Source: Dehalococcoidia bacterium
GTDB lineage: Bacteria; Chloroflexota; Dehalococcoidia; Tepidiformales; Tepidiformaceae
Direction: 5' to 3'
Assembly: GCA_009838385.1 (NCBI GenBank)
Contig: VXRS01000181.1
Coordinates: 1 to 7,463 of the forward strand
Length of the DNA: 7,463 bases
Shown: piece by piece, positions 1 through 6,465 of the stretch
Layout of the letters: every line of letters starts with the position of its first letter
How positions within the stretch are numbered: the stretch's first letter is position 1
Made by a program: the position numbers and the translations under genes
Notes under the pieces: generated by a model
What the model saw: the letters and a program-made list of their open reading frames with translations, nothing else
Database searches by the model: none
Told to the model about the DNA's origin: nothing

Positions 1-114
1 GTCATCTACCACGGCTGGCGCGCCTTCAACGACGACCTGCCCTGGTACACCTGGAGCCACCTGGAGCAGCTGCTCGAACTGGCCCTCGACGAGGTCGAAC
101 ACCCCTCAGGCTGA
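1..114 (+). CDS. 3' end of an unrecognised protein (partial)
   Basis: Frame 1 is open from the window edge to a TGA at 112-114, giving the last 37 residues of a protein that begins outside the window. The fragment is rich in aromatic and acidic residues (a YHGW segment, then PWYTWSH, then a helix-like Leu/Glu stretch) and ends in HPSG. Codon use is C-ending like the pst genes, so it is very probably real coding sequence. I do not recognise the family. It does not look like the C-terminus of a PstS phosphate-binding protein, which might have been expected just upstream of pstC. It is separated from pstC by about 100 bases that appear to carry a promoter, so it is probably not part of the same operon. 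Confidence 0.6.
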   Translation, partial: VIYHGWRAFNDDLPWYTWSHLEQLLELALDEVEHPSG

Positions 115-127
115 CCCATGCCGGTGC

Positions 128-160
128 GTTAACGGGCCATTAATCGCCTGTCCATACGGT
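128..160 (+). promoter_or_regulatory. Possible Pho box / promoter region of the pst operon
   Basis: Two TTAA-containing hexamers, TTAACG at 129-134 and TTAATC at 140-145, lie 11 bp apart on the same strand, with a weaker third repeat (TCCATA) a further 11 bp on at 151-156. Direct repeats with 11-bp spacing, of the TTAACA type in Bacillus and a GTTCACC type in Streptomyces, are the known binding pattern of PhoP/PhoB response regulators in front of pst genes. TTAACG could also be a -35 element, with CATACG (153-158) as a poor -10 at 18-bp spacing. The region is AT-rich against a very GC-rich background. Regulation by phosphate starvation is inference from position and pattern. Confidence 0.4.
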
Positions 161-215
161 CCCAGCGAGTGTTGGCGATCGACCCCCTTCCCTTTCCGTT
201 GGCCGGAGGCGCCGC

Positions 216-1163
216 GTGGCGCTAGCCAGCCCCCCCGACGGCGCCGACCTCGCCCGCGCCCTGCGCAAGCGTCCCTTCCGCCGTCCTGGCGAGAACCTCA
301 TCGTCGTTGCCCTCGTACTCTGCGCCGCCGTCTCCATCGCGACGACGTTCGCCATCATCTACGTGCTCTTCTCGGATGCCATCGGCTTCTTCCGCGAGAT
401 TTCCTTCTGGCACTTCTTCAATCCCGGACACGAGTGGCAGACCCTCTTCGATCCGCGCAGCTTCGGCGTCTGGGAGCTCGTGCTGGGAACGATCAACGTC
501 ACCCTCTGGTCGATGGTCATCGCCCTCCCCCTCGGCCTCGCCGCCGCCGTCTACCTGAGCGAGTACGCCCACGTCCAGACGCGCCGCTTCCTCAAGCCGC
601 TCCTCGAGCTGCTCGCCGGCGTCCCCACCGTCGTCTACGCCTACTTCGCCCTCACCTTCATCTCCGACGACGTGCTCCTGCCGCTCCTGGGCGGGAATGT
701 CTCGTTCTTCAACTCGCTCTCCGCCAGCATCATGCTCGGCCTCATGATCCTTCCGATCATCGCCTCCGTGTCCGAGGACGCCATGGCGAGCGTCCCCCGC
801 GACCTGCGCGAGGCCGCCTACGGCCTCGGCGCCACCCGCCTCGAGGTCGCCTTCCGCGTCGTTTTCCCTGCCGCCATCTCCGGCATCATGGCCGCCATCC
901 TCCTCGCCATCGCCCGCGTCATCGGCGAGACGATGATCGTGGCCGTCGCCGCCGGCTCCACGCCCAACCTCAGCCTCTCGCCCCTCGAGAGCATCCAGAC
1001 GATGACGGGCTACATGCTCCAGGTGGCCTTGGGCGACGCCGCCCGCGGCACCACCGACTACACCTCCCTCTTCGCCGTTGGCGCCCTCCTCTTCCTTATG
1101 ACCTTCGTGCTCAACGTAGGAGCCCAGATCGTCGTCCGCCGCTTCCGGGAGGCGTACGAGTAA
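216..1163 (+). CDS. pstC: Phosphate ABC transporter permease PstC
   Basis: This is an inner-membrane permease subunit of the high-affinity phosphate importer PstSCAB; it pairs with PstA to form the translocation channel. The 315-residue product has a short basic cytoplasmic N-terminus, a first membrane helix at about residues 27-52, a soluble loop (about 53-85), then the five-helix permease core. The coupling (EAA) loop begins at Glu199 and reads [10 protein letters not shown], the segment that contacts the ATPase; a [12 protein letters not shown] segment typical of PstC lies upstream. The GTG at 216 is chosen because GGAGG (205-209) lies six bases before it and the length suits the family. 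Its TAA stop shares one base with the pstA start (TAATG), so translation is coupled. No pstS precedes it. Confidence 0.95.
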   Translation: MALASPPDGADLARALRKRPFRRPGENLIVVALVLCAAVSIATTFAIIYVLFSDAIGFFREISFWHFFNPGHEWQTLFDPRSFGVWELVLGTINVTLWSMVIALPLGLAAAVYLSEYAHVQTRRFLKPLLELLAGVPTVVYAYFALTFISDDVLLPLLGGNVSFFNSLSASIMLGLMILPIIASVSEDAMASVPRDLREAAYGLGATRLEVAFRVVFPAAISGIMAAILLAIARVIGETMIVAVAAGSTPNLSLSPLESIQTMTGYMLQVALGDAARGTTDYTSLFAVGALLFLMTFVLNVGAQIVVRRFREAYE

Positions 1164-2074
1164 TGAGCGCCGCCGAAACCACAACCACGCCCGCAACCGT
1201 CACCCTCCAGGCCGAGGGCAGCGTCGCCCGGCGCCAGGCCTGGTCCCGCACCTCGCGCTGGATCCTCCTCGCCGCCACCCTCCTCGGCCTCGTCGTCCTC
1301 CTCATTCTCGGCATCGACAACGCCATCGTCGGCATCCCCTCGCTCGACTGGGACTTCCTCTCCAACTACCCCTCGCGCTTCGCCGAACGGGCCGGTATCC
1401 GCTCGAGCATCCTCGGATCCGTCTGGGTGCTCGTCTTCACCGTCATCTTCGCCATCCCCGTGGCCGTGGGCGCCGCCGTCTGGATGGAGGAGTTCGCCCC
1501 CCAGAACGCCATCCTCACCACCGTCCGCCTCAACATCGCCAACCTCGCGGGCGTGCCCAGCATCATCTACGGCATCCTCGGCCTGGCCGTCTTCGTGCGG
1601 CTCATGGAACTGGGCCCGAGCATTCTCGCCGGCGCGCTCACCCTCGCCCTCATGATCCTGCCGATGACCGTCATCACCTCCGTCGAGGCGATCAACCAGG
1701 TCGCCCCCAGCATCCGCGAGGGCTCGCTCGCCCTCGGCGCCACGCGCTGGCAGACCGTCTGGAACCACGTGCTCCCCGGCGCCATGCCCGGCATCCTGAC
1801 CGGGACCATCCTTGCCGTCGCCCGCGCCGCCGGCGAAACCGCCGCCCTCATCATGATCGGCGCCTTCACCTTCATCGCCTTCGACCCCTCCCTCAGCTTC
1901 GGCGGCCTGCTCGACTCGTTCACCACGCTGCCGATCCAGGTCTACAACTGGACCATCCGCCCTCAGCCCGAGTTCCGCGCGAACGCCGCTGCCGGAATCA
2001 TCGTCCTGATGATCGCCGTCATCGGGCTCAACGCCCTCGCACTCGTGGTCCGCGACCGTCTTCGCCGCAACTGA
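1163..2074 (+). CDS. pstA: Phosphate ABC transporter permease PstA
   Basis: This is the second membrane subunit of the phosphate ABC importer, partner of PstC. The 303-residue protein starts with a Thr-rich cytoplasmic tail, followed by a Leu/Val-rich membrane helix at about residues 31-53, a loop containing an [13 protein letters not shown] segment characteristic of PstA, and the permease core. The coupling loop begins at Glu186 ([14 protein letters not shown]), followed by PGAMPGI and the [12 protein letters not shown] segment that is highly typical of PstA. The ATG at 1163 overlaps the pstC stop, and GGGAGG (1147-1152) serves as ribosome binding site. The same frame is open for about 730 bases upstream, but that stretch is the shadow of pstC and gives an Arg/Pro-rich low-complexity translation, so it is excluded. 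Confidence 0.95.
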   Translation: MSAAETTTTPATVTLQAEGSVARRQAWSRTSRWILLAATLLGLVVLLILGIDNAIVGIPSLDWDFLSNYPSRFAERAGIRSSILGSVWVLVFTVIFAIPVAVGAAVWMEEFAPQNAILTTVRLNIANLAGVPSIIYGILGLAVFVRLMELGPSILAGALTLALMILPMTVITSVEAINQVAPSIREGSLALGATRWQTVWNHVLPGAMPGILTGTILAVARAAGETAALIMIGAFTFIAFDPSLSFGGLLDSFTTLPIQVYNWTIRPQPEFRANAAAGIIVLMIAVIGLNALALVVRDRLRRN

Positions 2075-2097
2075 CAGTAGTAGGATGTGAACTCCAG

Positions 2098-2973
2098 ATG
2101 TCGATTCGCGTACGTGCCACCAGTCCTACCGATGAGCAGGCGCGTGAGGCCCTGCGCGGCAAGCCCGTCGCCGAGCACAGGCCCTCCGAGAACGTTGCGA
2201 AACCGGAGGGCGAACTCGCCTTCTCCATCTCGGATCTGAGCCTCTGGTACAGCGGGAAGCAGGCCCTGACCCGGGTCGGCCTCGATATCCCCCGCAAGAA
2301 GGTCACGGCCCTCATCGGGCCCTCCGGCTGTGGCAAGAGCACCCTGATCCGCTGCCTCAACCGCATGAACGACCTCATTCCCGGTGTCACCATCGAGGGC
2401 AACGTCACCTACCGGAACGCCGACATCTACGGCTCCGATGTGGACCCCGTCGAGGTCCGCCGCCGTATCGGCATGGTCTTCCAGAAGCCGAACCCGTTCC
2501 CCAAGTCCATCTACGACAACGTCGCCTTCGGCGCCCGCGTGAACGGCTTCCGCGGCAACCTCGACGACCTCGTCGAAAGCTCCCTGAAGCGCGCCGCCCT
2601 CTGGGACGAGGTGAAGGACGACCTGAAGAAGTCCGGGCTCGCCCTCTCCGGCGGTCAGCAGCAGCGCCTCTGCATCGCCCGCGCCCTCGCCAACAACCCC
2701 GACGTCATTCTCATGGACGAGCCCTGCTCCGCCCTCGATCCCATCGCCACCCTCAAGATCGAGGACCTGATGCGGGAGCTGGCCACCGACTACACCATCG
2801 TCGTCGTCACCCACAACATGCAGCAGGCCGCGCGCGTCTCCGACTACACCGCCTTCATGCTCACCGACGAGGAAATCACGGGGCAGCTTATCGAGTATGC
2901 TCCGACCGAAACGATGTTTACGCAGCCGGCGGATCAGCGCACGGAGGACTACATAAGCGGGCGTTTCGGCTAG
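2098..2973 (+). CDS. pstB: Phosphate ABC transporter ATP-binding protein PstB
   Basis: This is the cytoplasmic ATPase that drives phosphate import through PstC-PstA. All ABC hallmarks are present: Walker [10 protein letters not shown] at residues 74-82, Q-loop VFQKPNPFP from 127 (Gln129), signature LSGGQQQR at 183-190, Walker B VILMDEP at 203-209 (catalytic Glu208) and switch His239. The [15 protein letters not shown] and [12 protein letters not shown] segments are specific to PstB among ABC ATPases. The 291-residue protein is longer than the roughly 250-260 residues usual for PstB because of an N-terminal extension of about 40 polar residues. This start is nevertheless the only in-frame ATG or GTG before Walker A. 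It follows pstA by 23 bases, with AGGA (2082-2085) an unusually distant 12 bases upstream of the ATG. Confidence 0.96.
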   Translation: MSIRVRATSPTDEQAREALRGKPVAEHRPSENVAKPEGELAFSISDLSLWYSGKQALTRVGLDIPRKKVTALIGPSGCGKSTLIRCLNRMNDLIPGVTIEGNVTYRNADIYGSDVDPVEVRRRIGMVFQKPNPFPKSIYDNVAFGARVNGFRGNLDDLVESSLKRAALWDEVKDDLKKSGLALSGGQQQRLCIARALANNPDVILMDEPCSALDPIATLKIEDLMRELATDYTIVVVTHNMQQAARVSDYTAFMLTDEEITGQLIEYAPTETMFTQPADQRTEDYISGRFG

Positions 2974-2987
2974 AAGGGCGGTGCCCC

Positions 2988-3656
2988 ATGGCCCGAGAGC
3001 TCTTCCACAAGGAGCTCACCGACCTCCAGGACGATGTCCTCATCCTCGGCTCCATGGCCGAGAAGGCAGTCGTCGACAGCGTCGAGTCCCTCCGCACCGC
3101 GGACTTTGAGTGGTCCCAGCGCATCATCGACGAGGACGCTGCCATCAATAAGAAGCGCTTCGACATCGAGGAGCGCGCCATCTTCGTCATCGCCTCCCAG
3201 CAGCCTATGGCTACCGACCTGCGCGCCGTCATGAGCGCCTTCATGATCACCACCGACATCGAGCGCATCGGGGACCACGCCGAGGGCATCGCCCGCATCA
3301 ACCTGCTCCTCGGCGAAGCCGAGGAGGTGCCCCGCCGCATGGGCTACATCCCTGCCATGGCCGACCGATCCATCGCCATGCTGCGTGACAGCCTCAAGGC
3401 CTACGTCGAGCGCAACGTCGACGAAGCCCGCCGCGTCTGCGACGCCGACGACGAGGTCGACCGCCTCCAGGATGCCGTCTACGAGGAGGCCTTCCGCGGC
3501 ATGATCGAGAACCCCGACATGATCGAGCGCAACACCTACTACCTCTGGACCGCCCACAACCTCGAGCGCATCGCCGACCGCTGCACCAACATCTGCGAGC
3601 GCGTCATCTACCTGGTCACCGGGCGCATGGAAGAGATTAACGTCTCGAAGTACTAG
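2988..3656 (+). CDS. phoU: Phosphate signalling/transport regulator PhoU
   Basis: PhoU is a cytoplasmic all-helical protein that links Pst transporter activity to phosphate signalling (in well-studied bacteria through the PhoR-PhoB/PhoP two-component system) and limits phosphate uptake. The 222-residue product has the two tandem PhoU three-helix repeats expected. The paired metal-binding signatures are visible: DIERIGDHA at residues 90-98 in the first repeat and NLERIADRCTNI at 191-202 in the second. Length and architecture are normal. It begins 14 bases after pstB with an AAGGG-type ribosome binding site (2975-2979), so it is co-transcribed with the transporter. No histidine kinase or response-regulator gene follows, so the phoB/phoR equivalent must be elsewhere if present. 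Confidence 0.95.
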   Translation: MARELFHKELTDLQDDVLILGSMAEKAVVDSVESLRTADFEWSQRIIDEDAAINKKRFDIEERAIFVIASQQPMATDLRAVMSAFMITTDIERIGDHAEGIARINLLLGEAEEVPRRMGYIPAMADRSIAMLRDSLKAYVERNVDEARRVCDADDEVDRLQDAVYEEAFRGMIENPDMIERNTYYLWTAHNLERIADRCTNICERVIYLVTGRMEEINVSKY

Positions 3657-3670
3657 CCCACGCCCCGTCC

Positions 3671-3701
3671 AGGCCCCCGCCCCTGTCGGAATGACGGGCA
3701 C
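3671..3701 (+). terminator. Weak hairpin after phoU, possible end of pst operon
   Basis: CCTGTC (3683-3688) can pair with GACGGG (3694-3699) around a GGAAT loop, with one G-U pair. There is no T-run afterwards. It lies just after the last gene of the pst operon and before a gene with its own start region, which is the only other reason to suspect termination here. The rest of the 97-base gap (3657-3753) shows no convincing promoter. Confidence 0.2.
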
Positions 3702-3753
3702 CAGGCTCCCGCTGTCTGAGCGGTCGGCGTAGGGTTCGGGGCGCGAGGCTCGA

Positions 3754-5076
3754 GTGAACAGAACGCCGGCACTGCTGACACGCATCACCGATCGGCACCC
3801 CTCCCTGCTGTACGCCGACTTCCGGCGCGTCTTCTGGAATGCCTTCTTCGCGTCGGCAGCGTTCTGGACCTTGCTGCTCGCCCGCGGCTGGCTCGTGCAT
3901 GAGCTCACCGGGAAGGGCTTCTGGGTCGGCGCGGTCACATTCGCCGGCATGATCCCGCTGGCTCTCTCCGGGCCGATCGGCGGCGCCCTCGCCGACCGGG
4001 TCGACCGGCGGCTGATGGCTATCGCGGCCGACGCGGTCGGCATCCTCGCGGCCGGCGGCCTGGCCGCGCTTACCCTCGCCGGAGTCATCGAGGCATGGCA
4101 TGTGCTGCTCTTCGCGAGCATCGACGGGGTAGGGCGGTCCTTCGGCATGCCCGCCGAGCAGGCGATCGTCCCGAATGTCGTCCGCGAGGAGCACCTGCTC
4201 AACGCCGTCGCGCTCTCCGGCATCACCCGCCACGGTTCTCGCATCGCCGGGCCGCTCCTCGGAGGCGCGCTGCTCACCACCCTCGGCGCGGGCTCGGTCT
4301 TCGTGTTGTCCGGAGTATTCCTCGCGCTCGCCCTCCAACAGCTCGTGCTGCTCGAATACCGCAGCGCGCCGTTCCCGGGCGGTATCCGGAACGCTGTTGC
4401 CATTGGCCCCGTGTTGCGCGATGTGCGTGAAGGCTTCTTCTACGTTGCGAGCGAGCCGCGCCTGATCGTCGTGCTCGTGCTCGTCGGCCTCCACTGCGGG
4501 GCGACGATGGCGTTCGACTCGATGATGCCTTCGCTTGCGACGTCCGTTGGCGGGGGCGACGTCACCTACAGCAGCATCATCGTCGGCATCGGAGCAGGCG
4601 CGATCGTCGGGACGCTCATCATCTCGATGATCCGGAGCGAGCCGGCGCTGGGACGGGTGTTCTTCCTTGTTGGCATCGGGAGCGGTGTCTCGCTGTTCGT
4701 GATCGGCATTGCCGCCACGCCCCACATCGCCGTCACCGGCGGTGTCCTCGCCGGGGCCACCCAGGCGAGCTTCATGGCCGTATCGGTGGTGTTCGTGCAG
4801 CGCGTCACGCCCGACGAATTCCGTGCCCGGGTGATGTCCCTGTACATCATGCTCGCCGCCGGACTGATGGCTTCCGTGAACTATGGATTCGGGTGGCTCT
4901 CGGACGAAACCGGCGTACGCCCCCTGCTGATCGTGGCTGGCGCGCTCTGGTGCGTCGGCTTCGCCGCCGCCGCCATGCTGCTGCCCGAGGTCCGCTCGCT
5001 TGTCCGCAGGGGGAACTTCCGCGAGACCCTGGCGGTGGACGCGACCGACGCCGGCTTGCGCGCCACGTCGAAGTAG
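3754..5076 (+). CDS. MFS transporter, EntS-like (MFS_3 type)
   Basis: This is an integral membrane transporter of the major facilitator superfamily, most like the enterobactin-exporter/MFS_3 group of small-molecule exporters; the substrate cannot be read from sequence. The 440-residue protein has roughly 10-12 hydrophobic helices, a motif-A-like GGALADRVDRR at residues 76-86 between the second and third helices (Asp replaces the usual Gly), and the FGMPAEQAIVPNVV and GPLLGGAL segments typical of this group. The GTG at 3754 is chosen because GAGG (3745-3748) lies five bases before it and the membrane core begins soon after. Alanine and leucine codons are more mixed (GCG, GCA, CTG, TTG) than in neighbouring genes, which use GCC and CTC heavily, so it may have a different history. 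It is not obviously linked functionally to either neighbour. Confidence 0.88.
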   Translation: MNRTPALLTRITDRHPSLLYADFRRVFWNAFFASAAFWTLLLARGWLVHELTGKGFWVGAVTFAGMIPLALSGPIGGALADRVDRRLMAIAADAVGILAAGGLAALTLAGVIEAWHVLLFASIDGVGRSFGMPAEQAIVPNVVREEHLLNAVALSGITRHGSRIAGPLLGGALLTTLGAGSVFVLSGVFLALALQQLVLLEYRSAPFPGGIRNAVAIGPVLRDVREGFFYVASEPRLIVVLVLVGLHCGATMAFDSMMPSLATSVGGGDVTYSSIIVGIGAGAIVGTLIISMIRSEPALGRVFFLVGIGSGVSLFVIGIAATPHIAVTGGVLAGATQASFMAVSVVFVQRVTPDEFRARVMSLYIMLAAGLMASVNYGFGWLSDETGVRPLLIVAGALWCVGFAAAAMLLPEVRSLVRRGNFRETLAVDATDAGLRATSK

Positions 5077-5092
5077 GAGCGAGCAGGCCGCG

Positions 5093-5121
5093 TTGCCCGT
5101 GCGGGCGCGCTGGCTGATACT
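5093..5121 (+). promoter_or_regulatory. Predicted sigma70-type promoter of rplK-rplA
   Basis: TTGCCC (5093-5098) and GATACT (5116-5121) are separated by 17 bp and each matches four of six bases of the -35 and -10 consensus. Transcription would start near 5127-5129, about 75 bases before rplK. This is the only good promoter-like pair in the gap between the MFS gene and rplK. It is a pattern prediction only. Confidence 0.45.
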
Positions 5122-5126
5122 GAACG

Positions 5127-5146
5127 AGCCCGCCGTATGGCGGGCT
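5127..5146 (+). promoter_or_regulatory. Stable hairpin in the rplK-rplA 5' leader
   Basis: AGCCCGCC (5127-5134) pairs perfectly with GGCGGGCT (5139-5146) around a GTAT loop. With the predicted promoter just upstream, this hairpin would form the extreme 5' end of the rplK mRNA. A second possible hairpin, CCGCGG (5160-5165) with CCGCGG (5171-5176), follows. The element may stabilise the mRNA, or it could be a terminator for the MFS gene, but no T-run follows. L1 is known to repress L11-L1 operons by binding such leaders; whether either hairpin resembles the L1 site is not established here. Confidence 0.4.
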
Positions 5147-5202
5147 ATCCGTCTGCGAGCCGCGGCGCGACCGCGGGCAGCGACCAGAGAGAACCAACAG
5201 GC

Positions 5203-5628
5203 ATGGCGAAGAAAGTCCGCGCAGTCCTCACGCTCCAGATTGAGGCCGGGAAGGCGAATCCCGCGCCCCCCATCGGCCCCGCGCTCGGCCAGCACGGCGC
5301 CAACATCATGGAGTTCTGCAAGGAGTACAACTCCCGCACGCAGTCCCAGGCCGGGAACATCATCCCCGCCCAGCTCACCATCTTCGAGGACCGCTCCTTC
5401 AGCTTCGTCCTCAAGACGCCCCCCGCCGCCGACCTCCTGCGCAAGGCCGCGGGCGTCGAGAAGGGCGCCGGCGCCTCCAAGATCGAGAAGGCCGGCGCCG
5501 TCACCTCAGCCGACATCCGCCGCATCGCCGAGACGAAGATGCCCGACCTCAACGCCAACGACATCGAAGGCGCGATGAACATCATCGCCGGGACCGCCCG
5601 CAGCATGGGCATCGACGTCGAAGACTAG
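5203..5628 (+). CDS. rplK: 50S ribosomal protein L11
   Basis: L11 binds the GTPase-associated region of 23S rRNA and is needed for factor-dependent GTP hydrolysis during translation. The 141-residue product has the usual family length. The N-terminal domain carries the conserved proline-rich [10 protein letters not shown] loop at residues 20-29 (the thiostrepton-binding region) followed by [10 protein letters not shown]. The C-terminal rRNA-binding domain has the conserved [12 protein letters not shown] and GTARSMGI segments. The ATG at 5203 gives the standard MAKKV start; an in-frame ATG at 5137 would add 22 residues encoded by the structured leader and is rejected. The ribosome binding site is weak (AGAGAGAA, 5186-5193). 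It is followed 21 bases later by rplA. nusG, its common upstream partner, is absent. Confidence 0.97.
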   Translation: MAKKVRAVLTLQIEAGKANPAPPIGPALGQHGANIMEFCKEYNSRTQSQAGNIIPAQLTIFEDRSFSFVLKTPPAADLLRKAAGVEKGAGASKIEKAGAVTSADIRRIAETKMPDLNANDIEGAMNIIAGTARSMGIDVED

Positions 5629-5649
5629 CCCGGAGACCGGAGAACCCCC

Positions 5650-6357
5650 ATGAAGCGTGGCAAGCGGTTCACAACCGCCACCGAGAAGATCAAGAGCGAC
5701 GAGAAGTACTCCCCCGAGGAGGCCATCGGCCTCGTCAGGGAGACCGCCACTGCGAAGTTCGACGAGACCATCGAGATGCACATCCTCACGGGCCTCGACC
5801 CGCGCCATGCCGAGCAGCAGATCCGGGGCAGCACCGTCCTCCCCCACGGTCTCGGCAAGGAGGTGCGCATCGCCGTCTTCACCGAGGGCGAGCCCGCCCG
5901 CGAGGCCCAGGTAGCGGGAGCCGACATCGTCGGCGGCGATGACCTCATCCAGCAGGTCCAGGACGGCTTCACGGACTTCGACACTGCAATCGCCACCCGC
6001 GAGATGATGGGCAAGGTCGGCCGCCTCGGCCGCATCCTCGGCCCCCGCGGTCTCATGCCCAACCCTCGCGCCGGCACGGTCGTCGCCCCCGAGGACATCG
6101 CCCGCACGGTCACCGAGGCGAAGCGTGGCCGCGTCGAGTTCCGCCTCGACCGGCTTGCCAACATCCACGTGCCCCTCGGCAAGGCCTCATTCGAGGCCGA
6201 CAAGCTGCAGGACAACATGGCCACCTTCATCGAGGCCATCAACGAAGCCCGCCCCGACGTGAAGGGCGCCTTCATCCGCTCGGTCACCATCACCAGCACC
6301 ATGGGCCCCGCCATCCCCGTCGACGTGAACCAGGCGATGGCCCTCAAGCCCGCCTGA
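5650..6357 (+). CDS. rplA: 50S ribosomal protein L1
   Basis: L1 forms the mobile L1 stalk on 23S rRNA, helps release deacylated tRNA from the E site, and in many bacteria represses its own operon by binding the mRNA leader. The 235-residue product is of normal length and starts with the basic MKRGKRF segment. The family hallmark GRLGRILGPRGLMPNPRAGTV spans residues 124-144, and the C-terminal half of the rRNA-binding domain has GPAIPVDV near the end. Two GGAGA motifs (5632-5636 and 5639-5643) precede the ATG and serve as ribosome binding site. It is co-transcribed with rplK. The usual downstream genes rplJ and rplL are not present; a strong inverted repeat follows instead. Confidence 0.97.
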   Translation: MKRGKRFTTATEKIKSDEKYSPEEAIGLVRETATAKFDETIEMHILTGLDPRHAEQQIRGSTVLPHGLGKEVRIAVFTEGEPAREAQVAGADIVGGDDLIQQVQDGFTDFDTAIATREMMGKVGRLGRILGPRGLMPNPRAGTVVAPEDIARTVTEAKRGRVEFRLDRLANIHVPLGKASFEADKLQDNMATFIEAINEARPDVKGAFIRSVTITSTMGPAIPVDVNQAMALKPA

Positions 6358-6381
6358 GCGACACGCGCCCGCCGACCCCCT

Positions 6382-6407
6382 CATCCGGCTCCCCTGGGAG
6401 CCGGATG
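6382..6407 (+). terminator. Perfect 12-bp inverted repeat after rplA
   Basis: CATCCGGCTCCC (6382-6393) and GGGAGCCGGATG (6396-6407) are perfect reverse complements separated by only CT, so the RNA would form an 11-bp or longer stem. It begins 25 bases after the rplA stop. There is no T-run after it (TGAGTTAAC follows), so it is either a U-less terminator, an mRNA-stabilising hairpin, or both. The position fits the end of the rplK-rplA transcript. Confidence 0.6.
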
Positions 6408-6411
6408 TGAG

Positions 6412-6440
6412 TTAACGGCCGTTCCCCCAACCGCTACCAT
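6412..6440 (+). promoter_or_regulatory. Predicted promoter of the CMD/AhpD-like gene
   Basis: TTAACG (6412-6417) and TACCAT (6435-6440) are separated by 17 bp and each matches four of six consensus bases. The -35 half overlaps a 10-bp palindrome AACGGCCGTT (6414-6423). The promoter follows directly after the inverted repeat ending rplA, and AGGAGGT lies 14 bases further on. Prediction from pattern only. Confidence 0.45.
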
Positions 6441-6465
6441 TCCCCCTGACAGCAGGAGGTCCGCC

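Noticed and set aside
434..1162. Upstream extension of the pstA frame
   Set aside because: Arg/Pro/His-rich shadow of pstC; the ATG at 1163 with GGGAGG upstream gives the normal PstA length.
222..1196. Long open frame on the - strand opposite pstC
   Set aside because: It is a Gly/Asp/Glu/Ala-rich low-complexity translation antisense to an unmistakable pstC, an artefact of C-ending codon bias in GC-rich DNA.
2970..4403. Long - strand open frame opposite phoU and the MFS start
   Set aside because: Antisense shadow with no recognisable domain; phoU on the + strand has both family signatures.
5137..5202. Earlier ATG for rplK
   Set aside because: It lies inside the leader hairpin loop, has no ribosome binding site, and would add 22 residues not found in L11; MAKKV at 5203 is the standard start.
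5116..5202. tRNA gene in the gap before rplK
   Set aside because: The hairpins do not make a cloverleaf and no T-loop GTTCGA-type sequence or acceptor pairing is seen.
3637..5295. Long - strand open frame (552 codons) opposite the MFS gene
   Set aside because: Highly charged low-complexity translation, spans two gene boundaries and the rplK start, and lies opposite a clear membrane transporter.
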